A stretch of DNA of 64,000 bases from Pezizomycotina sp. ARF18 (taxonomy: Eukaryota > Ascomycota): NCBI GenBank assembly GCA_002224055.1, contig AZLU01000056.1, positions 1-64,000 on the forward strand, given 5' to 3'. The notes beneath the pieces were generated by a model. The model saw nothing but the letters and a program-made list of their open reading frames with translations, had not been told where the DNA came from and did no database searches. The translations under genes and the position numbers were made by a program. Shown here in pieces: positions 34,987 through 48,163 of the stretch (the stretch's first letter is position 1; each line of letters starts with the position of its first letter).

Positions 34987-37896
34987 TTTGAGGCGACAGC
35001 AAGGGATGGAATCTCTCCGTCTCTTGTAGCAAAAACCCTCTAACGTTCTTTCTCCCTCTTTTTACGGGTTCTCTGTATTTTTTTTTTCTTTATTGCTTCT
35101 TCCTCCCCTTGACCCCCTTGTCCAGCTTGTCACGCGCGAATGAAATCCCTACCGGTTTCAATTGTAGTTTAATGAGGCTTTGTAGATAGAAAATGAAAAT
35201 GAAAGCGAAAGGCTTAGAGCTGAAAATCGGCGACGCAAAACGATAAAACCACCGAACTGAAACGCAATAGATATATGTCCGGGAAAGAAGATCGCGGGAA
35301 GATATTAGCTTCAAGCACAAAGGGAAAAAAAACAAATAGCGAAGGGCTGGAGGGTTATAAGGAGTATGAAGGAATGAACGAAGAAGATAAAAAGGATGCC
35401 GCAGGAGAAGATAAGTGATGAGTGATGATTGGGAATGGGATTGGGATTGGGATTGGGATTGGGGGGGAAGAAAGCGGGAATGACGAAAGATTCGCTTGGT
35501 TCTTCCCTTTTCTTTTTTTCTTTGGGGGTCAAGGAGGGCAATTATTATTAAATTAATGGATAGGAGGAGATTTGGGGGGCAGCACCTTTACCAGAACTAG
35601 AACCGCTAACCCGCGCGATTTTCTTCTTTCCTTGTAAATAAATTAACGAGGCTGGAAAAATATCGACGAAAGAAGGCGGTCAGGGCCTAGAGAGAGACGC
35701 CAAAAATTATATTATAAAAAAGGGAACCAATTGAACGTGACGAAGCTGAGGTATAAAAAGCCAAAAGACGGGACGATACGATGGCGAAAGCAAGAGCCTT
35801 AATAGCCTCCTATGGCATAAATAGCTTGCAAGTTGCAGACCCTGGGGCCCTTTTATATATAATCAACAAATTATTCAATGTTTATATCTTCCCTGGTCGA
35901 AATACGGAGATCTCGTAATGTAAATCTCTCACTTCGATCATAATTTTACAGGCGCAAGCAACGCAAGAGCAGCGATTGTTCGGTTTCTCCGTTTTGGTGA
36001 AATTGGGGGGATATGCAGGAGGGCAGTTCAGCTCAGCTCAAGTACAAAAAGGGTCCGGATCCCTGAAAGGAAGAAAAGAAAGAAGTCGTCCACCCCCCTT
36101 TTTCCCTTTCAATCAAAATGTTCCCTTGTCGACCCAAGGCTACCTTTTCGAGCTTCTGCAGCGCATCGTAAGGGTTCCTGTTTATTGCGACTAGTAGTAT
36201 CCTTGCGATTAATTCTGCACCTTTTCTGATAAGTACGAACGGTCCTTTTATTCTCCGTCCGCTATCTCGATCAAGATCAGGGAATAGCAATTCGTACCCT
36301 GCGTCCATCGGTCAATTCGGCTCACCAGGTGTCGCAAGGCTGTTTGTGCACAAGGCACCGAGTCGAGATGTTATTTGGCGACAGTAACGTGGATGCGTAT
36401 CCGACTTCAAGGCGAAGGGACTTCCTTTTGTATGCGACATCGGCGCAGAATGCAATTGATAGATAGGAAAAGCGATCGCATCCAAGTTCCAAGCAGTGCT
36501 GCGCCAGTTGTTCCTTGACCGCACAATTTTTTTTTCCTGCTACCACAGCCTGCCTGGTCTTACGTGTGCTTGTGACATCCCGGTATCGACAAAGAGGCTA
36601 AGGCGCAACGGACGGGGTAGTGCCAAACTGATGAATCGTCCATGTTAAAAGTCGTCCTATCGCAAACCTGAATAGTGAGCGAAAGTGCTGTATATCCAAT
36701 TCAGATTATTATATCGTCAATTAATAAATGTTTTAATATAAGTATAATGACCCCGCTATAGTTGAAGTCCTTTAAACTTTTCTTGGAGCTTTAATTTTTG
36801 TATAGGGAAAGACCCGCAAAAAAAACCTGTCACTACTCAGGTAGGACCCCACCAAATGTGTGGTGGAGCCTTAAAGAAGTCTCCCTTATTGGGTTTCAGC
36901 TAAGATTCCATTTTCGGAAATGTAGCGTGCAACTATATCTGCTTAGTCACTCAGAGACTTGAAATTCGAAAACCCATACAGAACAATTGCGAAACAAAGC
37001 AATTGATAAGTCGCACTTTTAAACAGGGCAAAGAGTGATTGAGATAATTCAACTAAAAAGGAATTGAGACTTCTCCTCGACGATTCTTGCATATCAAGGG
37101 TTATTTTTTTTTTTTATTTTTTTTTTTATTCTCTATAAGAGGCTGAATAAGTGTTAGTGCACGTGCTGTATAATAGTTGTATAGAGAATTCTATTTTTGT
37201 CGATGTATTTATTATTCTGCAGTTGGATCCTCAGTAACAACTGCTGTATACGTATACAGTTCCCCTGAAGTTTTTTTTTTTTTTTTTTGATTCTTCTCTC
37301 TTTTTCCTTACGGCTCTTTATTCCTTCTCTCTTTCTTTGTTCAAAGCCTCCGATTTTCCAACAAACCAATTTCTTCCTCTTCCTCTTCCTTCTAACAATA
37401 CTCATTCTTTTTTACTTCACGGATGGCAATTCTTCCATCGTTACATCAGTAACATATCTTTTCATCTCTGTTTGATCGTTGTTCGCTCATAGAGGGCTCT
37501 GTCTGGGAAGCTCGGTTCCTTACTACTTCGCTCATTCGCCGTCTGACATCTTTTTAGGGTTGTCTCTCCCTTTTTTGGACCTTCCTGGATAGAAGGGCAA
37601 TACCCGCCACGTTATCTGGAGGATCGATAATTTCTTCACCCAATCTCGAACCTCCCTTCTACATATCCACCGACTCATCCTTCTTTTATCTATTATTGCC
37701 GAAGGAGTCTCCCATGAGAAGAGAACTTTCGTAGGATATTTCGGAATTTTTGTCTCTTTTTTTTTTTTTTTTTTTTTTCTCTTCCTCTCCTTTGAAGAAG
37801 AATCTCCTCTTCTCTTCTCGCCTTTGCTCTTCTTGTTCTCCTTTCTCCATTCGATAAACCTTTCGTTAGACCTTTCTCAAAATTTCATAAGCAGCA
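34987..37896. other. Divergent spacer between PhoD-like gene and kexin
   Basis: About 2.9 kb. It has (GGGATT)n at 35434-35462, which is not the canonical TTAGGG telomere unit, T-rich runs near 37101-37128 and 37270-37288, and T22 at 37757-37778. A CT-rich leader runs to the kexin ATG. Minus-strand frames at 36033-36308 and 36322-36546 look somewhat coding-like (for example DALQKLEKVALGRQGNILIE), but I could not link them to a family. They may be a decayed gene. Confidence 0.4.
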
Positions 37897-40850
37897 ATGC
37901 GGGTGCTCAGGCCAGCTCTGCTGCTGCTTACCTGCGCGACACTCGGCTCTTCGACAATCCGGCGAGCTCGTGATTACGAAAGGCGGGATTACTACGTGCT
38001 CGAGCTTCGGTCGGACAGCCAGATCCATATATCGAGGAGTCGTTAGGCCTCGAGCACGAGGAACCTCTGGGCGAGCTAGCAGGCCATCACGTCTTCTCGA
38101 AACCAAAGCACGACGGTGATGCGGTAGAGGAACACAGGCAGAACCTCCGGCTGGTAAAGAGGGATCCGGCAGCCGCCGCGTACTTTGACGACGCTATAAT
38201 ATTCCATCAGAAGCAGAAGGTGAAGAGGCTGTACAAGAGGGAGCTCCCGCCGAGGCAACATAACGCTGCGGATGCCGGCGGACACAAGATCGAGGTCACC
38301 CCGCGGATTATCTTCGGCAGATGAACGAGAAACTTGGGATAAAGGATCCGATCTTTAAGGACCAATGGCATCTGGTGAGTGCTTGGAAACATCCCTACTT
38401 TGTATGCCATAAAATTTCTAACAACCGCATGCAGCACAATCCCCTGCAGCAAGGACACGACGTGAACGTAACCGGTCTCTGGCTCGAAGGTATGCTTTTT
38501 CCGTGCATTAGCGCCATAATCCTCAATTGCAGTTCACTAATTATCGTGTCTAAAAAGGTATTACCGGAGCTAATGCGACGGTGGCGATCGTCGACGATGG
38601 GTTGGACATGCACAGCGGGGATCTCAAAGCAAACTATGTAAGACCCGAACATCTTGGCGAATTTTAACCTGCGTGAAAACGGTCAACTCTAACTAATATG
38701 CTCTTTGCAGTTTGCGGAAGGAAGTTGGGATTACAATGATCCGGGACCCGAACCCAAACCTCGTCTCTTCGACGACAAGCACGGCACTCGATGCGCTGGT
38801 GAGGTAGCTGCGGCCAAGAACGACATCTGCGGTGTAGGAGTTGCGTACGATTCCAAGGTCGCGGGTATTCGCATCCTTTCGAAGCAGATCTCCGACTCGG
38901 ATGAGGCTATCGCGCTCAACTACAAGTACCAGCAGAACCACATCTACTCGTGCAGTTGGGGCCCTCCTGATGACGGAATGGCGATGGACGCCCCCGGTAT
39001 TCTCATTAAGAAGGCTATCGTGCAGGGCATCCAGAAGGGCCGTGACGGGAAGGGGTCGCTCTTCGTTTTCGCTTCCGGCAACGGCGCTAACAACGGCGAC
39101 AATTGTAATTTTGACGGCTACACCAACAGCATTTATAGCATTACTGTGGCGGCTATTGATAGGACTGGAGCCACCCATACTATTCCGAATCTTGCTCTGC
39201 GAATATGATCGTTACTTATAGCAGTGGTAGTGGAGATGCAATTGTAAGTTGAATTTTCGAAGCTCTCTTTTTTTCCTTTTCGCAATTTTAGTCAACCGTT
39301 CCACAAAAGCTCTATAAAGCTAATACACGTCATTTTTGTAGCACACCACCGACGTCGGAGAGAACGCCTGTTACAGCGGGCACGGTGGAACGTCTGCTGC
39401 GGCGCCGTTGGCTGCAGGTGTCTTCGCTTTGGTTCTTCAGGTGCGACCGGATTTGTCGTGGAGAGATTTGCAGTACCTATGTCTGGAAACCGCTATCCCT
39501 GTCAATACAGATGATAAGGATTGGGAGACACAACAATCGGCAAGAAGTACAACCACATGTACGGCTACGGCAAGTTGGATGCCTATGCGCTCGTGCACGC
39601 CGCCATGGATTTCAAGTCCGTCAAGCCCCAAGCCTGGTATCATTCCGCGGTATACACCATCAACCACGAAATCCCTAACGGGGAGTACGGTCTACACACC
39701 TCCCTGGAGGTCAAGAAGGAGGATCTCGGTAAAGCGAACCTCGGTCGCCTGGAGCACGTCACCGTCACTATGAACCTGAACCATTCTTGCAGAGGCGACC
39801 TTTCCGTCGATCTCATTAGCCCCAACGGGATTACGTCTAAGATTGCGGTCCGAGGAGTCGGGATAAGGCACCGAGGGTTACCAGGACTGGACTTTCATGA
39901 GTGTTAAGCATTGGTAAGCAAATATACCCAATAGTTCCTCTTCACTGCATAATTCTAACATTCCCGATTATTTAGGGGCGAGGATGGCATAGGGAAGTGG
40001 ACCCTCATTGTCAAGGACACCGTCAACCCGGAACACAAAGGCGCGCTCGTCGACTGGCAGCTCAACCTCTGGGGAGAATCCGTCGACGGCGCTAAGCAGG
40101 CCCTGCACCCCATGCCAGGCGCAGCGCACGATCCTTACCCGACCGTCAAGGGCGAGGTCTACACTGCACCCGTTGCCGAACACACCGATCTCCCAAGTTT
40201 ACACCCGAACCCGAGCGACCACCCGCACCGCCCCGTCAACTCGAAGCCCAAGCCGCACAGCCTTCGACGACTTCCTCCTCCGCGTCTTCAACAAGCCACG
40301 GCGTCGTCGCCACCGCGGCCCCGATCCCGACACCAAAACCGGCACGAAGATCGGCAGCGAGAAGGAAACTGAAAAGCCCGGCGACGCCGAGAAGGACAAG
40401 GACCATAACTCCTACCTGCCCTCTTTCTTCCCTACCTTCGGCGTCAGCGCGAAGACCCAGGGTTGGATATACGGCGCCGTTGCCGGTATCGCCATTTTCG
40501 TCGCCGTGGTGGGCATTTACTTATGCGTCCAGAAACGTAAGAGGAACGCGAAGAGTAGCCTGGACGCGTACGAGTTTGCCATGCTGGAGGACGAAGCTGA
40601 CCTGGAAGCCGCTGAGAAACTTACAGGCGCCGGCACCGGCGGAAAACGGAAGGTTAAGAAGGGTAGGGATCTGTACGATGCGTTCGGCGAGAGCGACGAC
40701 GACGAGCAGGAAGGGCTGAGGCACCATACTGTGGGAAGCGATAGCGATGATAGCGATGCGGAGAGCGATGAGGCGCTTGAGAGTTACAGGACGTTCCGGA
40801 TCCTGAGAAGGAGAGGGTGGTCGGTCGTCGTGATAGACTTTTTCTTCTTT
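37897..40850 (+). CDS. Kexin, Golgi subtilisin-like proprotein convertase
   Basis: Ca2+-dependent serine protease that cuts secretory precursors after Lys-Arg or Arg-Arg. The signal peptide is MRVLRPALLLLTCATLGSST. The propeptide contains paired-basic sites (LVKR, LYKR). The catalytic domain shows all triad positions: Asp in ATVAIVDDGLDMHSGDL, His in DDKHGTRCAGEVAAAKNDIC, the oxyanion Asn region SGNGANNGDNCNFDGYTNSI, and Ser in CYSGHGGTSAAAPLAAGVFA. The P-domain follows (HVTVTMNLNHSCRGDLSVDL, then KWTLIVKDTV and GALVDWQLNLWGES). Next come a Pro/Ser/Thr-rich stalk, a transmembrane helix (GAVAGIAIFVAVVGIYL), a basic stop-transfer and an acidic cytosolic tail (YDAFGESDDDEQEG). Introns of 60-110 bp lie near 38374-38431, 38491-38556, 38638-38710, 39244-39341 and 39912-39975. 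Frame slips occur near 38000, 38315, 39530, 39890, 40195 and 40330. The exact stop after 40750 is unclear. Confidence 0.95.
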
Positions 40851-41300
40851 TTTGTTGTAGAAAATTTTTTAATTGTTTTTTGGGTAGAGATTGCATTTTT
40901 TTTTTTTATTTCCACTTTTTGCTACTGTCTTTCTTATATATGCATTAATCACGATTAAAAGGGAGGAGGGAAGAGGTTTTTGGGGTTCTGCTTTTACTTT
41001 CCCCTCTCCTTTGTTCATGAATTAGAAGAATTTGTTTGTATTATCTTTCTACTACTGCTGTTTACTGTACTTTGTGTTTCTTCACTACCGTTTGATTTTC
41101 AGAATGCCTTTTCTTTTTCCTTTCATGACTTAAAAAATAAATACCTTGGGTTAATTCTTTACTTGTTTTTACGTACATTAGCAGTTCCTTTGGGATTTAT
41201 AAAATACGAGGACTATTCTTCTTTGTTATTATACTACTACAGAGGGCTTTGCTGGGTGTATAAGAGGACAGGAGGTACAAAAATTACAATTCTAAAAACA
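40851..41300. other. 3' flank of kexin
   Basis: T-rich sequence downstream of kexin. Open frames of 80-110 codons here are hydrophobic only because of the T-richness. No gene is called. Confidence 0.4.
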
Positions 41301-43300
41301 TTAATAAAAATCCATTGAGTACACGACTAAAATACTATCCAACAACTTCATCCATCTCGATGGGTGATGAATGATATATAACTGCTGCTGCGGAGGGAAT
41401 TCGGGAAAAATGTTACCAGCGTACGGGAAACTCTGACTTTAGTGATGGCTGTATACATTTGGCATTCCTTGGAGCGTGAAATACGTATCGCATTGTTCCA
41501 GCCGTAATGAACCGTTTGCTATCCGTCCCGTTGCCTACAGTGATTGTTTTTGTATGAGGAGTAGTAGATAATAGTCTTAGACCTAAGTAATAATGATAAA
41601 AAAAAAATAATAACTTTTTGGAGTATACGGCGGTTGTAGATAGCATCGATGGACAAAAATACTATCCAGGGTGACGAAGCTTCTGGGTGGTGAATGTATG
41701 TTTTCTGACCTTTCTTTTCAAGATTGTAGGATACTTTATTGAAGGAGAGCCCGGTCTTTTCGTTGGGCTGTTTTTGCTATGCGTCGCGCTTGCTTGTGGT
41801 AATTGGTTTTTATGAGAGGGGACCATGAATAAAACGACTTTTTGAAGGCATGGTCGGTATAAACTTCCTCACGTCTTTGGGAGTAGTTACTCAAGTAGTA
41901 TGCATTGTGCCGTCAAGACGGAGAAAAAGAGCATTATCTGTCGCCAGAAAACATTGCTGGTGAATATGCTCCAGGCTTTCCCTGATATGTAAATACTTTA
42001 TGAGAGAAGAGCCATGCGTTTTGTTGGACCGTTTTGCTATAGCTTGCTCGCTGTTATACTTTTTTATGAGGAGATAACCATAAAGTAAAATAACTTATAC
42101 ACGGTCTGTATCACACTTCGTACTTGCTTCAAAGTCTTTGGAAGCAATTATAGTCGTGTCGTCCAGACGGAGAAAAAGCGCACTAACTATCATTTCGTCA
42201 AAGCCTGGTCGTTGGTGACTGCATGCGTCCCCGCCTGAGGGAACGTAAATTGCTTTTCCTACTGCTCTCCCGCCAATCATTGCTATGCTTTCCTCTTCGA
42301 GACGGAAAGTAAAATACAAAACATGCAATACAATAACTCTAGAGTGCATTGTCGGTATCAAACTTCGATTTTTAACTGGCTAGATGTATCCACCATCAGA
42401 AATCATCCGCTGGTCGATGTATAACTCTTCTCCTCATTTTAGAGGCGAAATACCTATCGGGTAGGGCCAGGCAATTTCGTTGAACCGTTCTGCTATGCGC
42501 TTCTCACTGATAGATTGTTTTTATTGATAGGATAGACATTCTGAGCAAATTTGTCGGTCGTTATCATCCGCTCCTAACTTGCTAAGATATAACGTGGTGG
42601 TGGAAGAAGAAGAAAAACATTCGCTGGTGAAATGTATCCTCTGGGTGTAAAAAATACTTGTAGATCTATGGGGAACTTTTTTGGTTCTGCTGCTGTCCGG
42701 CGCCTCTCGGAGCCAGTTTTTTATAGAATGGAACGGAAAATACAAAATGTAAAGACAACAACTTTTAAAAGTCTATGTTCGGTTTCGGAGCTGTTTGGGA
42801 GTAATTACATCGTGCGTGCAAGGTAAAGATGGAAAAAGCCCACTATCTGTCTTCAGAAAACATGGCCGTTGGTGAAGGTGTGTCTGTCATGAGGTGAAAA
42901 GGATTAAAAAGTCCATAAATAGGATAGCTGTCAGCTTGGAGTACAAAGCGATTATTATGATCCGTTGCCTAATATCGTTATAGGTGTGATTACATGCTAT
43001 GGCGGAAGAAAAGAACTATCCTTCTTCAGAGAGACAACATTCGCTGGTGAACGCACCCTTCGACGTGCTCTCCACGTAGAATACTCAAGTACTTATCGTG
43101 CTTTTTGGTTCCTAAAATGCGTTTGTTATAAGTTATATTTGAGGGTTTTGTTCTGGGGTACGCTGGATGTAATGTATAGTGAAGGCAGTGGGAAAGAGTA
43201 GTAGAAACTATCAGGCGAAGTGTCATCTAGCTGTAAACTCTCTCAGTTCACACAGTTTATGCTGTCTTCTTCTTCAGAGTCACTTTTATTGGCACACATT
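41300..43300. repeat. Diverged tandem array, unit about 230 bp
   Basis: Two landmarks alternate. Landmark X (variants of GACGGAGAAAAAGCGCACTA, then about 25-40 bp later CATTCGCTGGTGAA) occurs near 41648, 41921, 42168, 42390, 42603, 42827 and 43003. A weak copy lies near 41330. Landmark Y (variants of CGTTGAACCGTTCTGCTATG followed by a TTTTTATGAG block) occurs near 41505, 41762, 42024, 42254, 42478 and 42690. The copies are about 175-320 bp apart, and X and Y keep their order. The best pair (41800-42000 against 42060-42200) shares several blocks of 12 or more identical bases, so this is the best preserved of the three arrays. Confidence 0.7.
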
Positions 43301-46300
43301 GATAAACTCTTCTTCACCGGATTCTCGCTAGAGAAAATAGTTACCAGCGGTATAATTCTATGGCGCTTCGTAGTAAATACTTTAAGTGTAGATAGAAAGA
43401 CGGTTTTTTTTTTTTTTTTTTTTTTGATTTAACACAACCATATCCGTTGAGTATCTTCGATGACGAAAATCCAGCTATCACAAATTGCATGTAGGTCAGT
43501 TTCTAGATCGGATTCGCGAAACTTCCAGAATGTATTTTAAAGGAATGCTCAAGCCAAAGCTATGGATGCCCTGAATATCATCCATTGACTTTAGGCCATA
43601 AAGCAAATACCTGCGGGGTGGGGGTTGGATAGTAGCCACTATGTATAGAACTTCTCATTTCGTTAATTATTGGTGTGTAATTAAAACGCTGACCTCTCTG
43701 TGCTCACGCATTTTATATTGCGCTCCTTGGGATTGTTCAAAATTATGTATACAACCACTAGATTCCGTTTGTTAGTTAGGTGATCTGGCATCTAGGCAAC
43801 GATCGCTGGCACAACTCTCGCTCGCTCCATGGTAGATATAAGAAGGCGTTGGTGATAGCGTTTAGGGCTATCTTATTCTCGCGTTCACGGCCGATACCCC
43901 GTTTAAGTGGTGCGCTTCTGAGCACGGGTGGAATATACGGTTGCGCTTGGCTGCGTCGATTTCTCGTAGTTCTGTATACGATTGCAAAGGGCCTACCTTT
44001 TTGTCAAATAATTGCCTAGCATGATATGCACAACTCTGGTTCACCTGTTTTGCGGAGCTTTCGGCCAAAAATGTCTGGTTACGAGATAGGGAGCTTACAG
44101 CAGGCGTATCATTAATACAAGGCATTAATCCTATCAGAGATTTCCGCGGCGTTCTGAATTTAGATATCTCACTTGTCGGATCCATCTAATATCATGAGCA
44201 AAGTTTAGTAGTGATAGATCTACATCTTTCTTCTAATTCTCGGTGTACATTGCTTATCGAAGAATGCTTGATTGCTGGTAAGTATCTTATGCTCGTTAAA
44301 AATGCTCAAGTTTAGATAAATATACGGCGCTGCTCTGTTCGGGACATTTTAAAGTGTAATTGATAAGGGAGAGCTACTGCAATCCCTCCTCGTAGTTTGT
44401 CTAGTGTGAACTTAATGACTTTCCAACTCTATTCCTAGTGTAGAGTGCTCATGGCGTTTGCAGGGGCGTTAAAGGGCTGGTATCTATCGGTACCATCGTT
44501 GTTAAGTGCCTAAAAAACCGTATCATGCTTCCCTCACCGCTAGAAGCTAGAGCCGTATCTAGCCAGGAAGCATGAAATTCAGAGTAGATTTAAGCCCTAT
44601 CAAAGATATCAACTGTCTATGGTATTGTGTTTTACGGTGCAGACTTATAAGACGAGCTTAGTGACCTCGTTAAAAAAAAGATGGCTTTACGTTTTCCCAG
44701 CCCAACCTATCGCTGGCATTCTTTTACTTAAGATCTTTGGAATAAACTATTTAAGAAAATTCTTCTGATAGGCGTACGCGTTCATACTTTCTTATAAAGC
44801 AACAAGGATCCAGATTGAGGGTGAGATGAGGAATGAGTACTATCCACCTTGCGCGTTCGGTGCGTGAGATCTTCTGCTCGCTCGCGCCGATGCATGCATG
44901 TGGATCCGGATGTAAATTATCCCATAGGTCCGTGTCCATCAAAGCTTCCGGAGTAAAACCGCTTGACAAGGTTATATGGCGTAAGAGAAGTAAGTTAATG
45001 ATCGAACACATATCGTAAATTGGATACTTAAGGTAAGCTGCAGTTCGAATGCAATATTTCCTTTTGCAACTTCTTATATTACCCCTTTGGTCACACCACA
45101 AGGATGTGCAATCGACGGAAAGCTCCTATTACGTGTATCAAACAACGAATCGACTGCTTCCGATTCAAATAGCGTATGTTAGAATTCGTCGGGCGTTTCT
45201 AGGATCAGCTGTTAGATATATCTACTAAGTGTGGTTGACTACTAGTAGATTTTTAGAGTTGCGTATGATTATCGACCAGCCGTTTTTGCCAGGCATTTTA
45301 TAGATATCGACGAGAGAGGAACGGACGAAAAGATAGGACTATGGAGTCGTTCTTCGTCGAGCTTCTTTTGTTGCCTATCCGCATAATGTGCATTTCCGTC
45401 GTAGATGGATAGATTATAGAAGCGGCCCGTGTCGAGCATGCCATATGTACAGCTGCTTGCGTTTTTAAAGTCTTCTGCAATAGTAAAAAGTTATCACCAC
45501 CCTCGCTCACTCCATTGGTTCTTTTTTGTTATATACCCAACAATGCAGATATAGCATTGAGGTTGCTAGTAAAACAGTATCCTCTGGGAGGAATTCATCA
45601 TTCTCCAACCTCAAGTTGAACATATCACCTGCCTGTTGCGTGGCTTGAAAGCTCTAGATACTTTATCACGCGGCTCATCCGGAAGGTCTGAGGGTCTCCT
45701 ATGGGATGTACGCAGCGCGGGTGAGCTTTCTGTTAGTTGAGGTCATCTAAAGTACCTCATTATCCTGTGGAAGCATCTGTGATACTTAGCAGGCTTCTTA
45801 AATAAAGTTGTGCCCATGGTCACTTGCGGTCACTGCATATGGACAGGCTATGGAGAATGTCCGGAGCAGTTTCCAAAAAAAAAAATTATGCCACGTTAAG
45901 GCATTCCCCGTAATATTCGTTACCTAAATGATTTTATTGTGGCACCACTTCGATACCAGGGTAGCTATCCTCTTTAACGGGATCGTTTTTAGAATAAGGA
46001 TGAATATCAAGAATCGCAGGAAAATAGTATGATCGTTCAGGATTTTGACCCCTGGCGTCGAAAAATATGGCCTGGTGTTTTTCGTTTCGTAGATAATCAG
46101 TAATTAATATCGTTCTTCGTAGAATAAACTGTTGAATTAATGTATCGAACGAGCTATTGTCGCTGAAGGGCAGATGATCGGAGTTGATGGGTATCCGAAT
46201 TTGTATAGCACCAACCCGGTAAACGTCGAAAGAACAGTGTTGAATTAGAAGGTATACCACATTCCGTGGTGATCTCCTAATAATGATTGCTATGATGATA

Positions 46301-48120
46301 TCGTGGACCTTCTACACGAGAATGCCATACCTCAAGGTAGCCTTCGCTGGTTCTGATATGGCTTGTTTACGTGACGTTCTAGTTAACTCAGTGTTATGTT
46401 GAAGGAGTTGATTCCCCGCGGTACTTCAAAAGAAACTTATTTATTAAGGCAGACAGTGGTGCTTCTCTGGAGAGAAGCCAATTACCAATCTGAGAAGTCT
46501 TTTTTATCTTCAATCGATCGCACGGTCATGAAAATCGAGCGGCATGAGCAGCATCTAGAAGGAAATACAATGAATGTACATGAAGATTCTACAGGTTCAG
46601 TAAATGCATATCACGGAGTTGATCCTCCTCTTTCTGGAGAAGGTAGTTGATTTACAATGTATAGACCTCAATTCTCCGAGCGTGACGGACAGTATCTCTC
46701 GAGTGGAATATTTGTTTGTCAAAAAAAAAAAAAATAGCTTATCGGAGATGAACGTCCGCTGACAGGAATACGCGCAAGGAAGTATGTGTCGTTCACCTTT
46801 TGCCCCGTCGATTAGCATACCGCGTTTAAATGATATCAGGAGACTGCGGCGATGTTTTAGAAGCTTTATTCAAGAGTAGGGCTTCGAGAAAAGTCTGTAA
46901 TATGGCGCCGGGTAAATCTGTAATCCATACGGTACATCCCACCATTAGAAATGCTTGGTGCAATCTATAGCGTCTTGACTTTCTTTCGTAATCAACACCG
47001 GATGTATCGAGAGTCCTTTATATTTAGCCACTTTGCGTTTCTGGAAAGTCTCCTCGTTTCGTAGGGTAATCTTGAAACCGTACTCGCTGCCAGTCTAATA
47101 TCAATAGTCAGTCCTGGCGGCTGCTGCAACGCCAAATGGTGTAATACAGTCATATAAGAAGAAACATGTCTAGTCTTTTTCGTATGTGGTTGAATAAAAC
47201 GAGAATTCGCTGTGGCTTGAACGTGTACGTCGTCGTTTATGATGTAGATAATCTACGATGGATGAGAGCCTTCTCGATTTACTCCTTCGACGTTTTAAGA
47301 GCTTCTACAAAATACTGATTCTTCCAATTTAATTACGAATCTTCCAGTAAGTACGATAATGTGCCTAACGTAGAATATCTGCGGTTCTTATTTGTATTGT
47401 CGAGCACTATTATAAACGCCACAGAAAAGCACTTCATTCGTAATGAAAGAGACGAGCATTCCTTTATGACCGCTGCTTTGTTTGAAAACATGGCAATATC
47501 GCAAAGTGCGAATATCTAAACGGATTATCGCTCTGCGTTTCACTCTCATAGCTGAACTGGTTTATGGATTGGGTGCTGGTGGCTTCGTTAGACATTTTTA
47601 TGCTGTCTAGCTAGAGGTCGTGGAAGTTTTTGACGCTAGGGTAGTAGGGCCTTTTGCTATCGTGCCTCGTCATCAAATCCTCAAACCGAGAGAGAGACTA
47701 AAACCAACCTTGGAGATTTTATGATACGCCGATTGACCATCAAGACTTTGGATCAGCAAGCGTCGAAACTACGGATTGACGGATATCTACACGGCTAATT
47801 TTTTTATTTTTATTTTTTTTTAAACGAAAGAGGTGTCCCGCCCCAACAGCTCGAAGATAAAGTATTATGTCGTCAACTTCGAGGAACTATCTTGAACAGG
47901 AACCGGTAGAAGGATAAATTAAATATTTTACTTAAGTAACTTCTACAACTTTTAGAAGTAGTGGTTTTGTTTGGGTAGGGGATGAAGGCCTTATATCTCA
48001 AGGGAAAATGCATTTAGCTATCCTTCCGCGGCTTTAAAAGAAACACCTAGTCGTTTCTTTCCAGGAAAATGTCAATACCTTATTCGCCTAAGACTTGATT
48101 TCCAAAAGAAGTTGTAAGAG
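43301..48120. other. Long gene-free region
   Basis: Almost 5 kb without a recognisable gene, containing T22 at 43404-43425. GCTGG-containing spots near 43807, 44272, 44479 and 44712 are spaced like the preceding ~230 bp array and could be older copies, but I cannot align them convincingly. An 84-codon frame at 46396-46650 and a 108-codon minus frame at 45934-46260 have no known relatives that I can see. Confidence 0.4.
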
Positions 48121-48127
48121 CAAGGAA

Positions 48128-48128
48128 G

Positions 48129-48159
<31 letters not shown>

Positions 48160-48163
48160 GAAA
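48128..48163. repeat. (GAAA)n microsatellite
   Basis: About eight to nine near-perfect GAAA units sit in otherwise unremarkable gene-free sequence. Confidence 0.9.

Noticed and set aside
35434-35462. (GGGATT)n run resembling a telomere-type repeat
   Set aside because: The unit is GGGATT, not TTAGGG or its complement, only about four to five units long, and lies between two intact genes. It is a plain microsatellite.
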